The translations under genes and the position numbers were made by a program. Source: Sarcomyxa edulis (lineage: Eukaryota > Basidiomycota > Agaricomycetes > Agaricales > Mycenaceae). Taken from it: DNA of 64,000 nt. The first letter of the stretch is position 1. Each line of letters opens with the position of its first letter. The stretch lies in contig QUOL01000011.1 in the NCBI GenBank assembly GCA_009761415.1, forward strand, positions 558,001-622,000. Direction: 5' to 3'. Under the pieces are notes generated by a model. The model saw only the letters and a list, made by a program, of their open reading frames with translations. It ran no database searches and had not been told where the DNA came from. Positions 35,101-46,631 of this stretch are shown piece by piece.

Positions 35101-37837
35101 GGCGCAGGTACAGCAACAGGTGTTAGTCCAGATCCCCCGTGGTGTTCCAGGTGTGTCTGTGTAGGAGCTGGTGCGGGTGGCACAGGCACGCTTCTTGAAG
35201 GCCGATCGAAGAAACTGAAATCATCATCGGTAAAAGCATCTTCGTAATCCATGTTGACTCGATCATATGCGCCCCCACCGTCTCCTCCACTCGTTATGGA
35301 ATCCATGTTCATTCCAAAACCAAAATCCATGTCCATGTCCATGCCCATACTTGAAAAGTCGTGGTCGTTGTCTCCTACAGGCTGGGACCATGGTTCAATG
35401 CTGCTAAATGGATCGAATGAAGGGGGTGTAATCGCAGGGTCAGAAGTTACGGGCGCTACTGGTGCAGGAATCGCCTGCGTCTCGATATGTGTAGCGTCCA
35501 ATATCGAAGCTGTTTGACTTGGGAATGCGAGAGGATTGGTGGCTATCTGAGACGGTGGCGAGGGATAGAAGTTTTGCTGCTGCTGAACTATTCCAGAGCC
35601 TACCGGAGTTATAGACGCTGGAGTGATAGTCGCACTTTGGCTATCACTCTGTGGCACCGATGCGGCCGTAAGAACGGGAGTACTAGCAGCAGGTGTGACT
35701 GTTGATGCAGGAGTCAGCGCCGTTCTCGAAGTACTGACCACTCTTGGAGATCCTCCCTCCCTTTCCCTCTTGATCCTCTCACGTTCCCGCTCTCGTTCTT
35801 TGGCCACAGCATCGACGTAGCCACCAACTTCTACAGCCACTTTCCTGATATCCTTACTTTTTGAGATTGTGAGTGCTCGGAACGCGCGAAGGGAATCACT
35901 TGTAGGTGACCGGGACGGATAGCTAGGACGTAGTGGGTATGTCGAAGGTGGTAAGTGAATGGAACCTGGCACACTGACAGTGTCCGTATCAGTAGTTGAG
36001 ACAGCAGGAGTAGCATGGGAGGGAGGCGGTGGTGATGGCATCAACTGAGGAGGCAGCTGAGGAAGACAAGGTAACCCGTGCCTCCTAAAGTCAGAAAATC
36101 CCTCCTTCCCGATACCATAATCACAAAACCCTGGTACTGACACAAAAGAAAGACATAAAGCAGATGGCCAAATCACTGTTATGCCTTTGTCTTCGCCTTG
36201 ACGATTCTCGACATTGATCCAGGCGATAACGTACGAAGGGTGAGAATTCTGTTGGCCTGTCTTCTCTCTGTCGTTATTGCGATTTGCAGATTTACCGGCC
36301 CAGTCGCCCATGCCTAAGCCTTTCAACGAGTTCTGAAACTGTCGCGTCAAAGCTGAGGTCGGACCGGTGTATGTTGTCAAGAAGAACGCGGGAGTTCCAT
36401 GTGGAAGTAGCGTTATAGGTGTCCCCTGGGGTAACGGCAACGATGCCGGATGTGGACTGGCAAATGTCGGTGATGTTTGTGATTGAGACGTCGTTGCCGT
36501 TGATGCAGATACCGGTTGAGGTGTGCTAGAGGAGGATGGAGCGTTGTATGAAGATGAGGAAGGAGCGACTGGGAAAAACAAAAATGGCGTTGAGCGAAGG
36601 ATTGGATGTACTACTATCTGCGCAGGCGATGGTGATAGATGTATCTGCAAGTGGCAATATACCAAAGGTCTGTCGAGAATGATAAGCACAATCAATACAT
36701 AGATACGGAGAAAATTGGTTAGGAAGAATTAAACGAACCTAGCAGACACCTTATGCTCCCAACCAGCTCCCCAATCCCAATCACTCGTAGCGGTAGGTGG
36801 GGGGCCCAATAGGAAGCCGTCCTTCAATCTCTTCACTTGTCTTTTCTTCTCATTACTGTTGCTTTTACCACGTATAGAAGCCAGAACAACGTCATCGATC
36901 AACCTAGCCCGTACGGCATCTAAGAACTGAGAATATGCCCTTCGAAGCGGTTTACGAGGCAAGAGACAGGTAGGATCACGAGTTCCAGTCGAAAATGATG
37001 CAGACTGGGTTGGGGTATGAGTCGATCCGGGATCTGAATTACGTGACGTGATGGGTATAGATTGTTTGAGGCAGGAAGGACATGCAGCAGGAAGGGAAGA
37101 ACAAGCCTGTGAACAAGGGTAAAGGTCTTGAGGTGTGAATGAGGTTGGTGGACTGCCTATGAGATCCAAAGGAGTTGTTAGACTCCATCAAATATTCAGG
37201 AGATTGAAAGAGGCGGGAGCAGGATGATGATCCTTTCTCTCGGCGACCGTCTGCTCGTTTCTCCCGCTAAAAAAGCAAGAACAAGAGCATTCGTTACGCC
37301 TGAGATCCCATAACGCAGTCATCAATTACATGACCTAACCACCGGAACAGGCAGCCTTCGCTCACGATGCGGTTCAAGTTCCGGGCCATCCGAATGTCAG
37401 AATCTCGGAAGGAATCGAAACATAGAACTCCTCCGCAATTGAAACGATGGGACCACCAAAGATTTGTCAAGACAAGGCTCACCATTTAATCCATCGAATT
37501 GCAAGCCTTTGAGAGTATCGAGGCCATTGCCACATTTGTCACCAGAAGTGACGGCAAACACGTACATAAACGAGTCCTCCTTGGAGATATGCACACTGGG
37601 CAACAAAGAGTCTAGCAATGCACATGTAGAGGCTTCATTTCGCGAGAGTATTTCCCTCCGTGCGAGTTCAATGGTCTCGCTAACGCTGTCCGGAGAGCCA
37701 TGGCCTGGTGCGGGGGTAAACACGGTATAGAGGATGAAAGGGTCGACAGGTAATGAGATGATAGACGAGAGGGCTTTAGATGAGGTCGATATATCGTTAG
37801 AATGAGATGTGTTATATGCAGAATGTTGGAATGCCAT
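32113..37837 (-). CDS. MED13: MED13 (SSN2/SRB9), Mediator kinase-module subunit
   Basis: The start is the ATG at 37837 (M-A-F-Q-H-S). N-terminal family blocks are seen: Y-T-V-F-T-P-A-P-G, G-L-N-G-E, R-P-L-V-Y-C-H-L-Q-I-H-L-S-P-S (36680-36640) and V-V-H-P-I-L-R-S-T-P-F. The middle is a long Ser/Pro/Thr-rich disordered stretch with acidic patches. The C-terminus has the conserved G-P-R-G-G-K-K-D-L-T-A-F-V-L-F (about 33830-33785), F-V-P-D-H-I-V-I-G-S, then the RNase-H-like end with L-Q-V-G-Y-Q-I-S-P-C-G-K-W and D-K-E-L-C, ending at 32113. MED13 links the CDK8/cyclin C module to core Mediator. Most introns are about 55 nt. The junction between the block ending near 37340 and that starting near 37157 is uncertain: the best phase-consistent donor is gtcatg with an intron of about 180 nt. 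Confidence 0.92.
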
Positions 37838-38138
37838 GGTGTGGATGTTGAACGGTGCAAGTCCAGTAGTACGCCAATGACTACCACCGTTGCAAGTAGC
37901 AGATATTTCAGCTCTGGTCCGCTCTAGTAGGATTCCTAGTTCCGGTTTTGTATCCTGGTTATGCGCACTCCATGGAATTATTTGCCTGCTGAGGATCGTA
38001 GATGTTGGGTAAAAAAGAGAGCTGGCAAGATCTGAACTAGAAGAGGTATACTAGCGTGCTTTCCGGGAGGCCAAATTTGGAATTCACACTAACTTCACTG
38101 AGTGGTCTCCCCAAAACCCCCACCCTCGTTTCTCAGAA
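37838..38138. promoter_or_regulatory. Bidirectional promoter, MED13 / MED10
   Basis: 301 bp separate the divergent start codons of two Mediator subunit genes. No TATA box or known motif is obvious. Confidence 0.6.
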
Positions 38139-38794
38139 ATGGCACCACGACACCCTCCTCCCGCTCCAGACTCTCCTAGATCCTCTCAATCTCCCCCTCC
38201 ATCCGGGCCACAAGGAGATCTCGAACTTGAACTACTCGGATTAGCAAATGCGTTGTACAATTTGGGCACAACTGTCATCAACGATTCTACCAAAGAAAGG
38301 GATAAACCAGGCGGTGGCAAACAAGTCGGACTCAGAGTGTTCGTGTACTCCCAAGCCCTCTCATATGGTATACTTATGTCAATCTCGTGTGCTAGTAATG
38401 AAGTGATCAACCACCTTGCCACCATCGACGAGATGGCGCTACAAACGCCAACCATGATCCCAATGCAAGTTCTAGCCGACATCGACAATTCCCGGAACCC
38501 AATGCAGCTTACGAGGGAAAGACTCGAGAGAGCTGCTGCCGAAAACCAGTTCATGAATGGCAAAATCGCTGCTATAGATGTCGGTACCGGTCTTCTTATC
38601 GTGACACTTGCCACAGCTGAATTGCTTTGCAGTCGTATAAACAGTACCTAGATGAAGCTCTGATCCAGAGCTTTCCCGAGCTGGAGGAGCAACTTCGTCC
38701 GCCCATGACAGCGTCTCCTACTGAGGAGAAGCCGCTTGTAACCGTAAATGGGAGCATCACCAACGCCACTATCGCTACTACAAACGGCCATTGA
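38139..38794 (+). CDS. MED10: MED10 (NUT2), Mediator middle-module subunit (181 aa)
   Basis: Exons 38139-38338, 38396-38579 and 38633-38794 join in phase. The conserved family core is complete: L-E-L-L-G-L-A-N-A-L-Y-N-L-G-T-T-V, V-G-L-R-V-N-E-V-I-N-H-L, I-P-M-Q-V-L-A-D-I-D-N-S-R-N-P and A-A-A-E-N-Q-F-M-N-G-K, followed by Y-L-D-E-A-L. MED10 bridges the middle module of Mediator and contacts activators. The N-terminal 25 residues are Pro-rich, and the last 40 are a Thr/Ala/Asn tail. The gene lies head-to-head with MED13, so two subunits of the same complex share one promoter region. Confidence 0.96.
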
Positions 38795-39273
38795 TATCAG
38801 TGAGTTGGTTGGTCGTCGCCCCTGCCTGTGTGTCTCATTGTCCTGAACATCCAGAACCTGACGCGATGATGCCACATCGATTTGAATAGCATACCCGCAT
38901 CGCTCTATCCAGCATGGCTCTCGACGGCGGCTGAGACTTTGTTCCGCTCCTCCTATATCGTGATCAGGTTACAGATCTTCCCAGAACGTAGGCTCCGAGT
39001 TTGACTAACCACTCGCTATGCAGCGCCAGGAGGACTGCGAGAAGTTGATCATGGTAGGAACTTGAAAGGTTGTCTAAGGAGCAGGGGTGTCTGCAAGATA
39101 ACAAGTAGCGAGTTTTGGATGGAAATAACGTATCAGGGAAAAGGTCGAAGTATGTCTGTGATTTGTCCTTCATAGCCAATTGACGCTTCCGTTCGGAACC
39201 AAACAGAACTAATAGCTATATTGATACACACGATTCTAATGATAATGATACATACAACAATACGATGACCTTC
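38795..39273. other. Convergent intergenic region MED10 / RPC1
   Basis: 479 bp between two converging stops. No gene, repeat or RNA is recognised. Confidence 0.5.
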
Positions 39274-42200
39274 TTACAATGCGCCTTCAAACAACAATCT
39301 TCTTGGTTTGCTGATCACTGGTGCCGTGGAATATAAAGCAGGCCTAGAAGAGAGAAAGTATGAGAAGATAGACAAATGACAAGCAAAATGAAAGTGACGC
39401 ACATCGACGTCCCGCACATTGCTGCAGGGTTTCCCATAATGATACTTTCCGACACTCCTGCAATAGCATCGTTCTTTCCAAACGCAGAAGCATCGAACAG
39501 ATGATCTGTTGTTTTCTCGAAAGAAGCCAACATGAGGACACTGTCCTTCATTTTGGCAACACCGAAACGCGTGATTCCCAAAACTTCACCCTACGAAGAA
39601 AATTACGCTTGAATTTATTTGGAAAGGAGATAGGAAGAAATGGACCAGTACCTTGTAGGTCATCACATCACCAAGCAGCATGACGTGTCGAGGGTCGATG
39701 ATCATGTCGTGACTTTTCATGGTATACTGAATCTCATTGATGATAGTGCGCCTGGCTGCCTCGATACCAAGCACTTGCGCAACCTCAATGACGTGATTCG
39801 ACGATGTGTGCTCTCCCACAACACCTATACGCATCATCAGTAAATTGTCTAATTCAAGAGACAGAGACTGCGAACCTTCTGTGACCATACACTTCTGCAG
39901 GCCGTAACCTTCAACCAACAATTCCTTGTCACCTTTCTTACCCTTTGCATCATCTTTGTCTTTGATGTTGATGACGGCCCTTTGAATAGTGGCAACACCC
40001 TGATGAGGTTACCGGGTGAGGGCGCATCTACGACGAAAATGTGCTGTAGCATACCTTTACCACAACAGAGGGTAATGCTCGCTTGAGCTCTCGTAGTCGG
40101 TAGTATTTGTCCTGGGTATCGACGTAGATTCTTAAACGATTCTTTCTGGGTATGACGGTGATGGACTATATGAGATGGCACCTGTAAGTAGGCTTTCCCG
40201 ACGATTTGATGATACAATACCTCTTGTTTGATTTTCAGTTTTTTGTTTGCAACGATAGCCCATTTGATATCGTCCAATGTCAATTCAAGCTATACGACCT
40301 CCATCAGCGAGGAAGGTTCGAAGTGAGATATCCATTCACTTACTTGAAGCTTCTGGATAGCATCAACATCTACAATGACACCGATGTAAGTGTATTCCGG
40401 GGCCCAAGCCTCTTCTAGCACAGCTGCGACCTAAGAAAAACAAATCAACACATGACAAACATGCGGCAAAAAGGCAACGCACATCACCCAAATGAGTCTT
40501 CTCCAACCGACCCTTCACAATACGTGCAGAAGGTTCACTATCGCTTGTGACAAGCTTGCAACTGATGATGGGCGTGCTGATTACTTTGGCGGCGTTGATA
40601 ATTTCCTTTATACGAGGGACACCGAGGGTGACGTTCATTGACGCAACACCGGCGAAATGGAAAGTTTTGAGAGTCATCTGGGTACCGGGTTCACCGATAG
40701 ATTGGGCACCAACAGCTCCAACCGTTGAACCTGTAATCATTGTGTTTAGATGATGAGTGGCACCACAGTTTAATTTTGTGTCCCTACCTGGTTCTATCCG
40801 AGCCTTCACATATTTGACCCAGCATAGTTCGAGGAAGGTCCGTATCTGAGCTTCAGTCACCTTTGACTTGTTGTCCACCATTGCTTTGTCGGCGTCTGCA
40901 GGGTGGACATCATGGTCAGAAAAATGAATGACATGGTCTTGTAAATAGACCACTCACCAGACGCCCCCATTGATAGATCGGTGTCAGCATCCCATTCGTC
41001 TTCCCTTTCCAAGGCGTCGAACATGCCACGACTCTTGCGAACATCAGCTAACCTGTGAGCGATACGGTCTGTGACGAAACCTCGAATTATAGCCAAGTAC
41101 GCTGCTGCGCATTCACTGGTGAATTTCTTGGAACTGAGCTCGCGATCTGTAATTTCCAGTATCTCGAAGGGCAGTAGACCGCGGCCGGCTCGAGATCCAA
41201 TGGCCTATGGTGAACGCAAGGATTTGCTGATTAGATTTGATCTTATCAAAGAAATAGAGTCACTTACCGAAGCATGGTTCCAAGCTCGATCGAAATCGAT
41301 GGGCTGGGCATCTCCTTCCAGACATGCCGGGTCGAGTCCATCGTCACCGTACGTGAACTGGACTACACCACCGGTAGAGTTTCGAACAGAAAGATCGTAC
41401 TGGGTTGTCAAATCTTCCAAGGCCTTCATCAATCGACGCTGCATGTATCCAGTCTCGGCTGTTTTCACAGCAGTATCGACAAGACCTTCACGACCGGAAA
41501 TGGCATGGAACAAAAATTCTGTCGCGCGTAGGCCGGAATAGAAACTGTTTCGAACGAAACCCTTGGATGGAGGCTCTTTCGATTTCTTCGGGAAATGTGG
41601 AAGTGACCGATCTTGGAAACCATCTGGTACACGATGTCCAGCGATAATTTGCTGACCGACACAAGCCACCATCTGCGACACGTTAATGACGGACCCTGGA
41701 GATTGAGAAAATAGACATCAATAGCATTCTTAAAATCGAGTGGCAAGGTGACCTTACCTTTGGAACCACATGTAGCCATGATGAGAGGAGCATTGTGACG
41801 GCTCAGCTCCTTCATACATATATTACCCACAGCCTCACGGACTTTGGACAAGACCGATGAGATGAGAGCTTCTAGTGTCTGCTCCTGGTCGCAACCAGGC
41901 TTATTTTCCAGTTTACCCTTCTTTGCTTGGGCAATGAGGTCGATACAGTCCGCATATGCTTTCTCGACTAGAAGATCCTTCTGAGCGGACAGTTCAGGAC
42001 CTGGAATGACGTCGTTGATGCCCAGAGAGAACCCAAAGTTGGCTGCAGATACAAATGAACAAGCGTTGAGAACAAAAAAGATAGTTGACCGTCAAACGCA
42101 CCAAGCCAACGAGCACAAAGTTTGGCCAGACGATTCATCGCTGAGGCTGCTTCATGAGGACCATAATCTCGCATGATGACTCCAAACACTGATTTCTTCT

Positions 42201-44632
42201 TTCCACTTCCAACAGTTGCCTTGTCCATGACCCCACACATAATCTCGCTATTCACGATGACAAGCCATCCATCGTTCGGGGACATGTCGTTGGCGAGTGT
42301 CATACGTGCGGGATAGTTTTCTGGTTTCGCTTCTTCCCACTTGTTGCATTTCGATTCGACATTGACAAAGATCTTTGATTGCTTGTTGGGGCGCATGAGA
42401 ACGTTGAAGACCTGTTTGCCTGTCCAGAGTCTGACAGGTTTCCAAATCGTTGGGGGAGGGATGTCGATTTGTATGTTTGCGTCGGCGAAGTAGCAACATA
42501 TTTGTGTGAATTGGCGACGATCGAAAAATTGGTCTTTTCGAGAGAGGAGATATGAAGCCGTGATAAAATCCTGGATGGCAGCGATGACGGGTTCACCATT
42601 ACGAGGGGTGACCAGATTGTGCTTGACGCTCATGAGCTCCAACGCCTCCGTTCTCGCCTCCTCCGTTTGAGGTACGTCTGATGATAAAAATGTGAGAAAT
42701 CTAGATGTCTGACTCAAAGAGTAGTACTCACGCAAATTCATTTCGTCACCATCAAAATCGGCGTTATACGGTCCACATACACACTCGTTCAACCGGAAGG
42801 ATCGCCATGGTCTGACTTTCACCTATCATAGAACATGAGCAATAGTTGATAGTTTGTCACAGTATCGCAAACTTACTCGATGACACATAATCGACAGCTA
42901 ATATCGAATCGTGAGTGGCGATCCGATGAGGAAATCTGGCAAAGCTGCTCACCTTGTGCAGACTAGGCTGGCGATTGAACAATACGATATCGCCATCAAT
43001 AATATGCCGTTCAACAATATCACCAATCTTCAAACCATCAGCAATAGCATTTCGATTCCCGAACTTCAAGAATTTCTTGTTGTCTCCTCGTGCAACGAAA
43101 TTGGCACCGGGATGTATATCGCACCCATTCCTTACCGCTTGTTTGAGCATGTCCATATTATGCGACGTCACTCGTTCGGGGTATGTAAGAATCTTCGAAA
43201 CACGTTCCGGGACAGCTACTTCGTCGATACGCAGATTTGGATCCGGGGATATGACCGTACGGCCTGAGAAATCTACTCGTTTTCCTGACAGATTTCCACG
43301 GAATCGGCCCTGTTTACCCTTGAGACGCTGAACGAAGCCTCGGATGGGTTTTTGGCCCGGCTGTGATGGTACCCCAGGGAGTTCGGAATTGATGTACATG
43401 GCCACTGATAACTGTAAGAACTCCCATTGTTCCTGTATCAAGAAATGCAGGTAAACGAGACCAACTCTAGAAGACGAAATCAAATCATCCTGACCATGAA
43501 TTGTGGAGTAGGTGATCCTTTAGCAAGACCTTGTTTGATGAGGGCATTTGTAAACACGATTTCAGTCAGTTTGACGGTAAGATCATCTTCGTTCGAAGCG
43601 CCGTCTTGAGCAACTGATGGTCGAATGCAAACTGGAGGAACGGAGAGATACTGCCATATGTACTCCTCTGGCCGACCGTGCGCGGGTCGTAGACCTAGCA
43701 ATTCACAGTCCTGATACGAAGAGAGAGGTCATTGAGATGCTCCCTCCAAAGGAAAGTATGGGACGTACTTCATCAGAGACACGTCGAAACAGATCCAGAA
43801 CTTTCAGGGGGTTTAGATCTTCGTGAACGGCTTTATTGAGATATATCCCTAACTCCTTCTGAGCTTCAACGGCTGGAGCGAACGTCTTCTTCCACCTTTC
43901 CATCTCTTCAGCAGTCTTCTTTGCACGGAACTTATCGTGGATGATCTTCAATGCACCGGCTTTCTTGACTGCCCCGTTGGTCGCTGAGCAGTACGGGCAG
44001 TATACGACTTTACGCGCCATGGTGTTGACGGCTTTACATAGGGATTGGCGTTGCATGTTCTCCAGATTTGGTCGACGGAATCGTTTGAGGTATGTTCGAC
44101 GATCCGGTTCCTCTAGTAGGACTTTGGCACATGTCTACATTTGTAGAAGTAATATATTCAACAAGATCATACGCGGAGTATGACGCTAACGCACCTTGCA
44201 AATGGATTGGAGAATGGCGATGGTGTGCTTGAAGTATCCTATGTGAAATACTGGGACCACTAGCTTGATATAGGCGTAATGGCCGACGCAATTGATAGCA
44301 GACTGCCCGCATGTTTCGCAATAAGTGTTCTTTTCCGTTGTTCCCTGCACGTACGTCCCAGAGTTAGAGCCATTCCAGACACAGGAATCAAGTCAAGACA
44401 AACAAGACGGCGATCTAGAACTCCATCCTTGACGGGTAGACGATCGGTAGCCGTGTAGAGATCGCGATGTGTAACCTCGAACTCGGATATTTTAACGGTA
44501 TCCTGAGCATTGAGCAGACTGAATTGAAGCTGCTTGCTGTATCATTTTGGGCCTCATGAGTGGGATTACAAGAAGTATAAGAATGAGGGCGTACATGACT
44601 TTCGGAGCTTGGTGAGATACTGCTTCCTTCAT
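39274..44632 (-). CDS. RPC1: RPC1 (RPC160), largest subunit of RNA polymerase III
   Basis: The start ATG at 44632 gives [12 protein letters not shown] and splices to K-Q-L-Q-F-S-L-L-N. The zinc-binding clamp head follows: C-E-T-C-G-Q, then C-V-G-H, then Y-C-P-Y-C. Further blocks are [24 protein letters not shown] and the catalytic Mg-binding [10 protein letters not shown] (about 42763-42734). The bridge helix and trigger-loop regions are present ([13 protein letters not shown] and [11 protein letters not shown]). The C-terminus reads [11 protein letters not shown] after a last splice. It transcribes tRNA and 5S genes, such as the tRNA-Gln in this window. Roughly 16 short introns interrupt it. 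The promoter is shared with the proteasome alpha-1 gene. Confidence 0.97.
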
Positions 44633-44780
44633 GGAGGGCAGCAGTACTCAGACAAGTGCTTAGCAGGAGTCAAGAAATTGTTGTGACACCCGATCTCAGT
44701 GACAGACCGTGACGTGTTTGTGTAACAGGAAGTCACCGAGACGTGACGTTGCGCGTCCTCTTGCTCCTACTCACACCAAC
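44633..44780. promoter_or_regulatory. Bidirectional promoter, RPC1 / proteasome alpha-1
   Basis: Only 148 bp separate the start codons. Two CRE-like elements are present: tgacgtg at 44710-44716 and acgtgacgt at 44741-44749, with more GTGAC/GTCAC copies around them. No PACE-type proteasome box (GGTGGCAAA) is seen. Confidence 0.65.
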
Positions 44781-45901
44781 ATGTCCAGAACATCTTACGA
44801 CAGGTCTGTATCCCCCAGACTATTCTTTTGACCTAAACTCACCCCAAATATACAGATATCTCACTGTATTCTCCCCCGAAGGTCGTCTCTACCAAGTCGG
44901 TTCGTGGACATGTTAGTCCAGTTTCTTGCTATAGCTAATATAATGCGAATAGAATATGCCTTCAAGGCCATCTCTGGATCTGGCCATACTGCAGTCTCTG
45001 TCAGAGGAAAAGACACCTCCGTAGTGATTACACAGAGAAAAGTTCCTGTGCGTGTGGATCCCTTCATTGCACTCTTAATGATTTCTTACAGTCACCGAAG
45101 GACAAGCTCCTTGACGCGTCCACCGTCACCCATCTTTTTAGCATCACCCCAACGATCGGTTGTGTAATGACGGGTCTCATTGGTGAGTCCGAAATGCTAA
45201 TGACTGGACCACATCGCTAATATGAATACATGCCCAGCCGATGCCCGTGCACAAGTCTCGAGAGCCCGCGCAGAAGCAGCAGAATTCAGATATAAATATG
45301 GTTACGAAATTACACCCGACGCTCTGGCAAGACGGCTCGCAAATATCAACCAAGTTTACACTCAACGAGCAGCTATGCGACCGCTTGGTATCTGTAAGAA
45401 CGTGTTCCTTTCCACCATCAAGTCAAGCCATCTTATACGGGTCGTTGTGCATCAGCTATGATCCTTATAGGTATTGACGCTGAGTTTGGCCCTCAATGCT
45501 TCAAGCTCGACCCTGCAGGTTATTTCGTTGGATTCCATGCGACGGCCGCTGGGCAGAAGCAGCAGGAGGCTATGAACCACCTCGAAAAAAAATGGAAGAA
45601 ACTTGATTCGGGCAGAGGAGCAGATGATGCAGCAGCAGCAGGGAAGAGCCTGAGCCGAGCAGAGGTCATCGAGGTATTGAGATTCACTTGGTTGGAAACA
45701 TAAGACGATCTGACTTGGTGTTCCTAGATGGCCATTGAAACCATGTCGACGGTTCATGCGACTGACTACAAAGCCGGTGAGATCGAAATTGGGATTACGT
45801 CGACGAGTGATGATGAGGATGTGAAGACGCGAGGACTATGGCGTGTTATGGGCGAGACAGAAGTAGAGGCGCATCTACTGGCCTACGCAGAGAAGGATTA
45901 A
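44781..45901 (+). CDS. SCL1: 20S proteasome subunit alpha-1 (PSMA6/SCL1 type), 266 aa
   Basis: Exons 44781-44803, 44856-44899, 44953-45047, 45092-45182, 45238-45393, 45456-45673 and 45728-45901 close in phase. The N-terminus has the alpha-type signature [17 protein letters not shown], and the rest follows SCL1/PSMA6: [20 protein letters not shown] and [15 protein letters not shown]. Alpha subunits form the gate rings of the 20S core and have no protease active site. The Tyr-Asp-Arg motif preceding the signature is the gating Y-D-R. A 15-residue Ala/Asp-rich insert near 45620 is not usual in yeast SCL1. The start is the first ATG, 148 bp from RPC1. Confidence 0.97.
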
Positions 45902-46008
45902 TGAATCGGATACCTTTGTCTGCGCCATCAGTTGTATCATCACCCAGAGCGATTACGAGGGCAATTGTCTATTAGATATCGAGGGTTGCAGATAACTACG
46001 TCTCGCAC

Positions 46009-46442
46009 TCATCGCAGTGAAGCGCCGCCGCTCTGTACAATCCCGTAAATACGATTGGCTTCACACCTGAGATGAATTTCAACGCACCAAGATTGCGTCA
46101 ATCTCATAGTCATCCAGTTCCCTGACCCGTGGCTTCCAAAACCGTTCCGGTGCTTGCCAGAACTCGGGATACACAGTCGGTGTCTTTGAAGATGGAGAAG
46201 ATGTTTTCGATGAAGCGGACGCCTGGAATTTCTTCACGAATTCCGAGAAGCTCTTCTTGAGCTCAGGGGGTGCCGCTGGATGGGCATGGGGGGTATCTGT
46301 AGCAGTGTCGACGCGTTCGTATGAATCAGCTTTGGCGAGATCAGACAGAATAGGTCTTACCAGAAGGCCAGCTTCGTTTGCCTATGAATTTAATGAGAGG
46401 CTGGTGCACTCTTGCAGATAATAGACGGATAGAAGGATGCAT
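46009..46442 (-). CDS. KGD4: KGD4/YMR31-type subunit of 2-oxoglutarate dehydrogenase (104 aa)
   Basis: Three exons, 46442-46361, 46296-46088 and 46032-46009, splice in phase. The N-terminus M-H-P-S-I-R-L-L-S-A-R-V-H is a mitochondrial presequence, followed by the family box I-K-F-I-G-K-R-S-W-P-S. The C-terminus carries F-W-Q-A-P-E-R-F-W-K-P-R-V and ends A-I-L-S-G-G-A-S-L-R, with the last eight codons (including stop) on a 24-nt exon. Known proteins of this family (YMR31, animal MRPS36) recruit the E3 dihydrolipoyl dehydrogenase to the 2-oxoglutarate dehydrogenase core in the matrix. The exons are too short and broken to be found as long frames. The gene converges with the proteasome gene at 107 bp. 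Confidence 0.9.
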
Positions 46443-46631
46443 GTAGTCGAGGTGATGAAGAAGGCCTTGTAGAACCTTGGTGAACAAAATTAAGTTGGTG
46501 GCTGGAGAAGAGTCACGTCAATTATCTCCAGCCTTCCTTTGGCGGAGAGACTCGGACGGAAGAAGATCGTAAAAGTACAAGTGCAAGAAAGACATATTGC
46601 AATTCCAATTCACAGAAGGTACAGAAATAAC

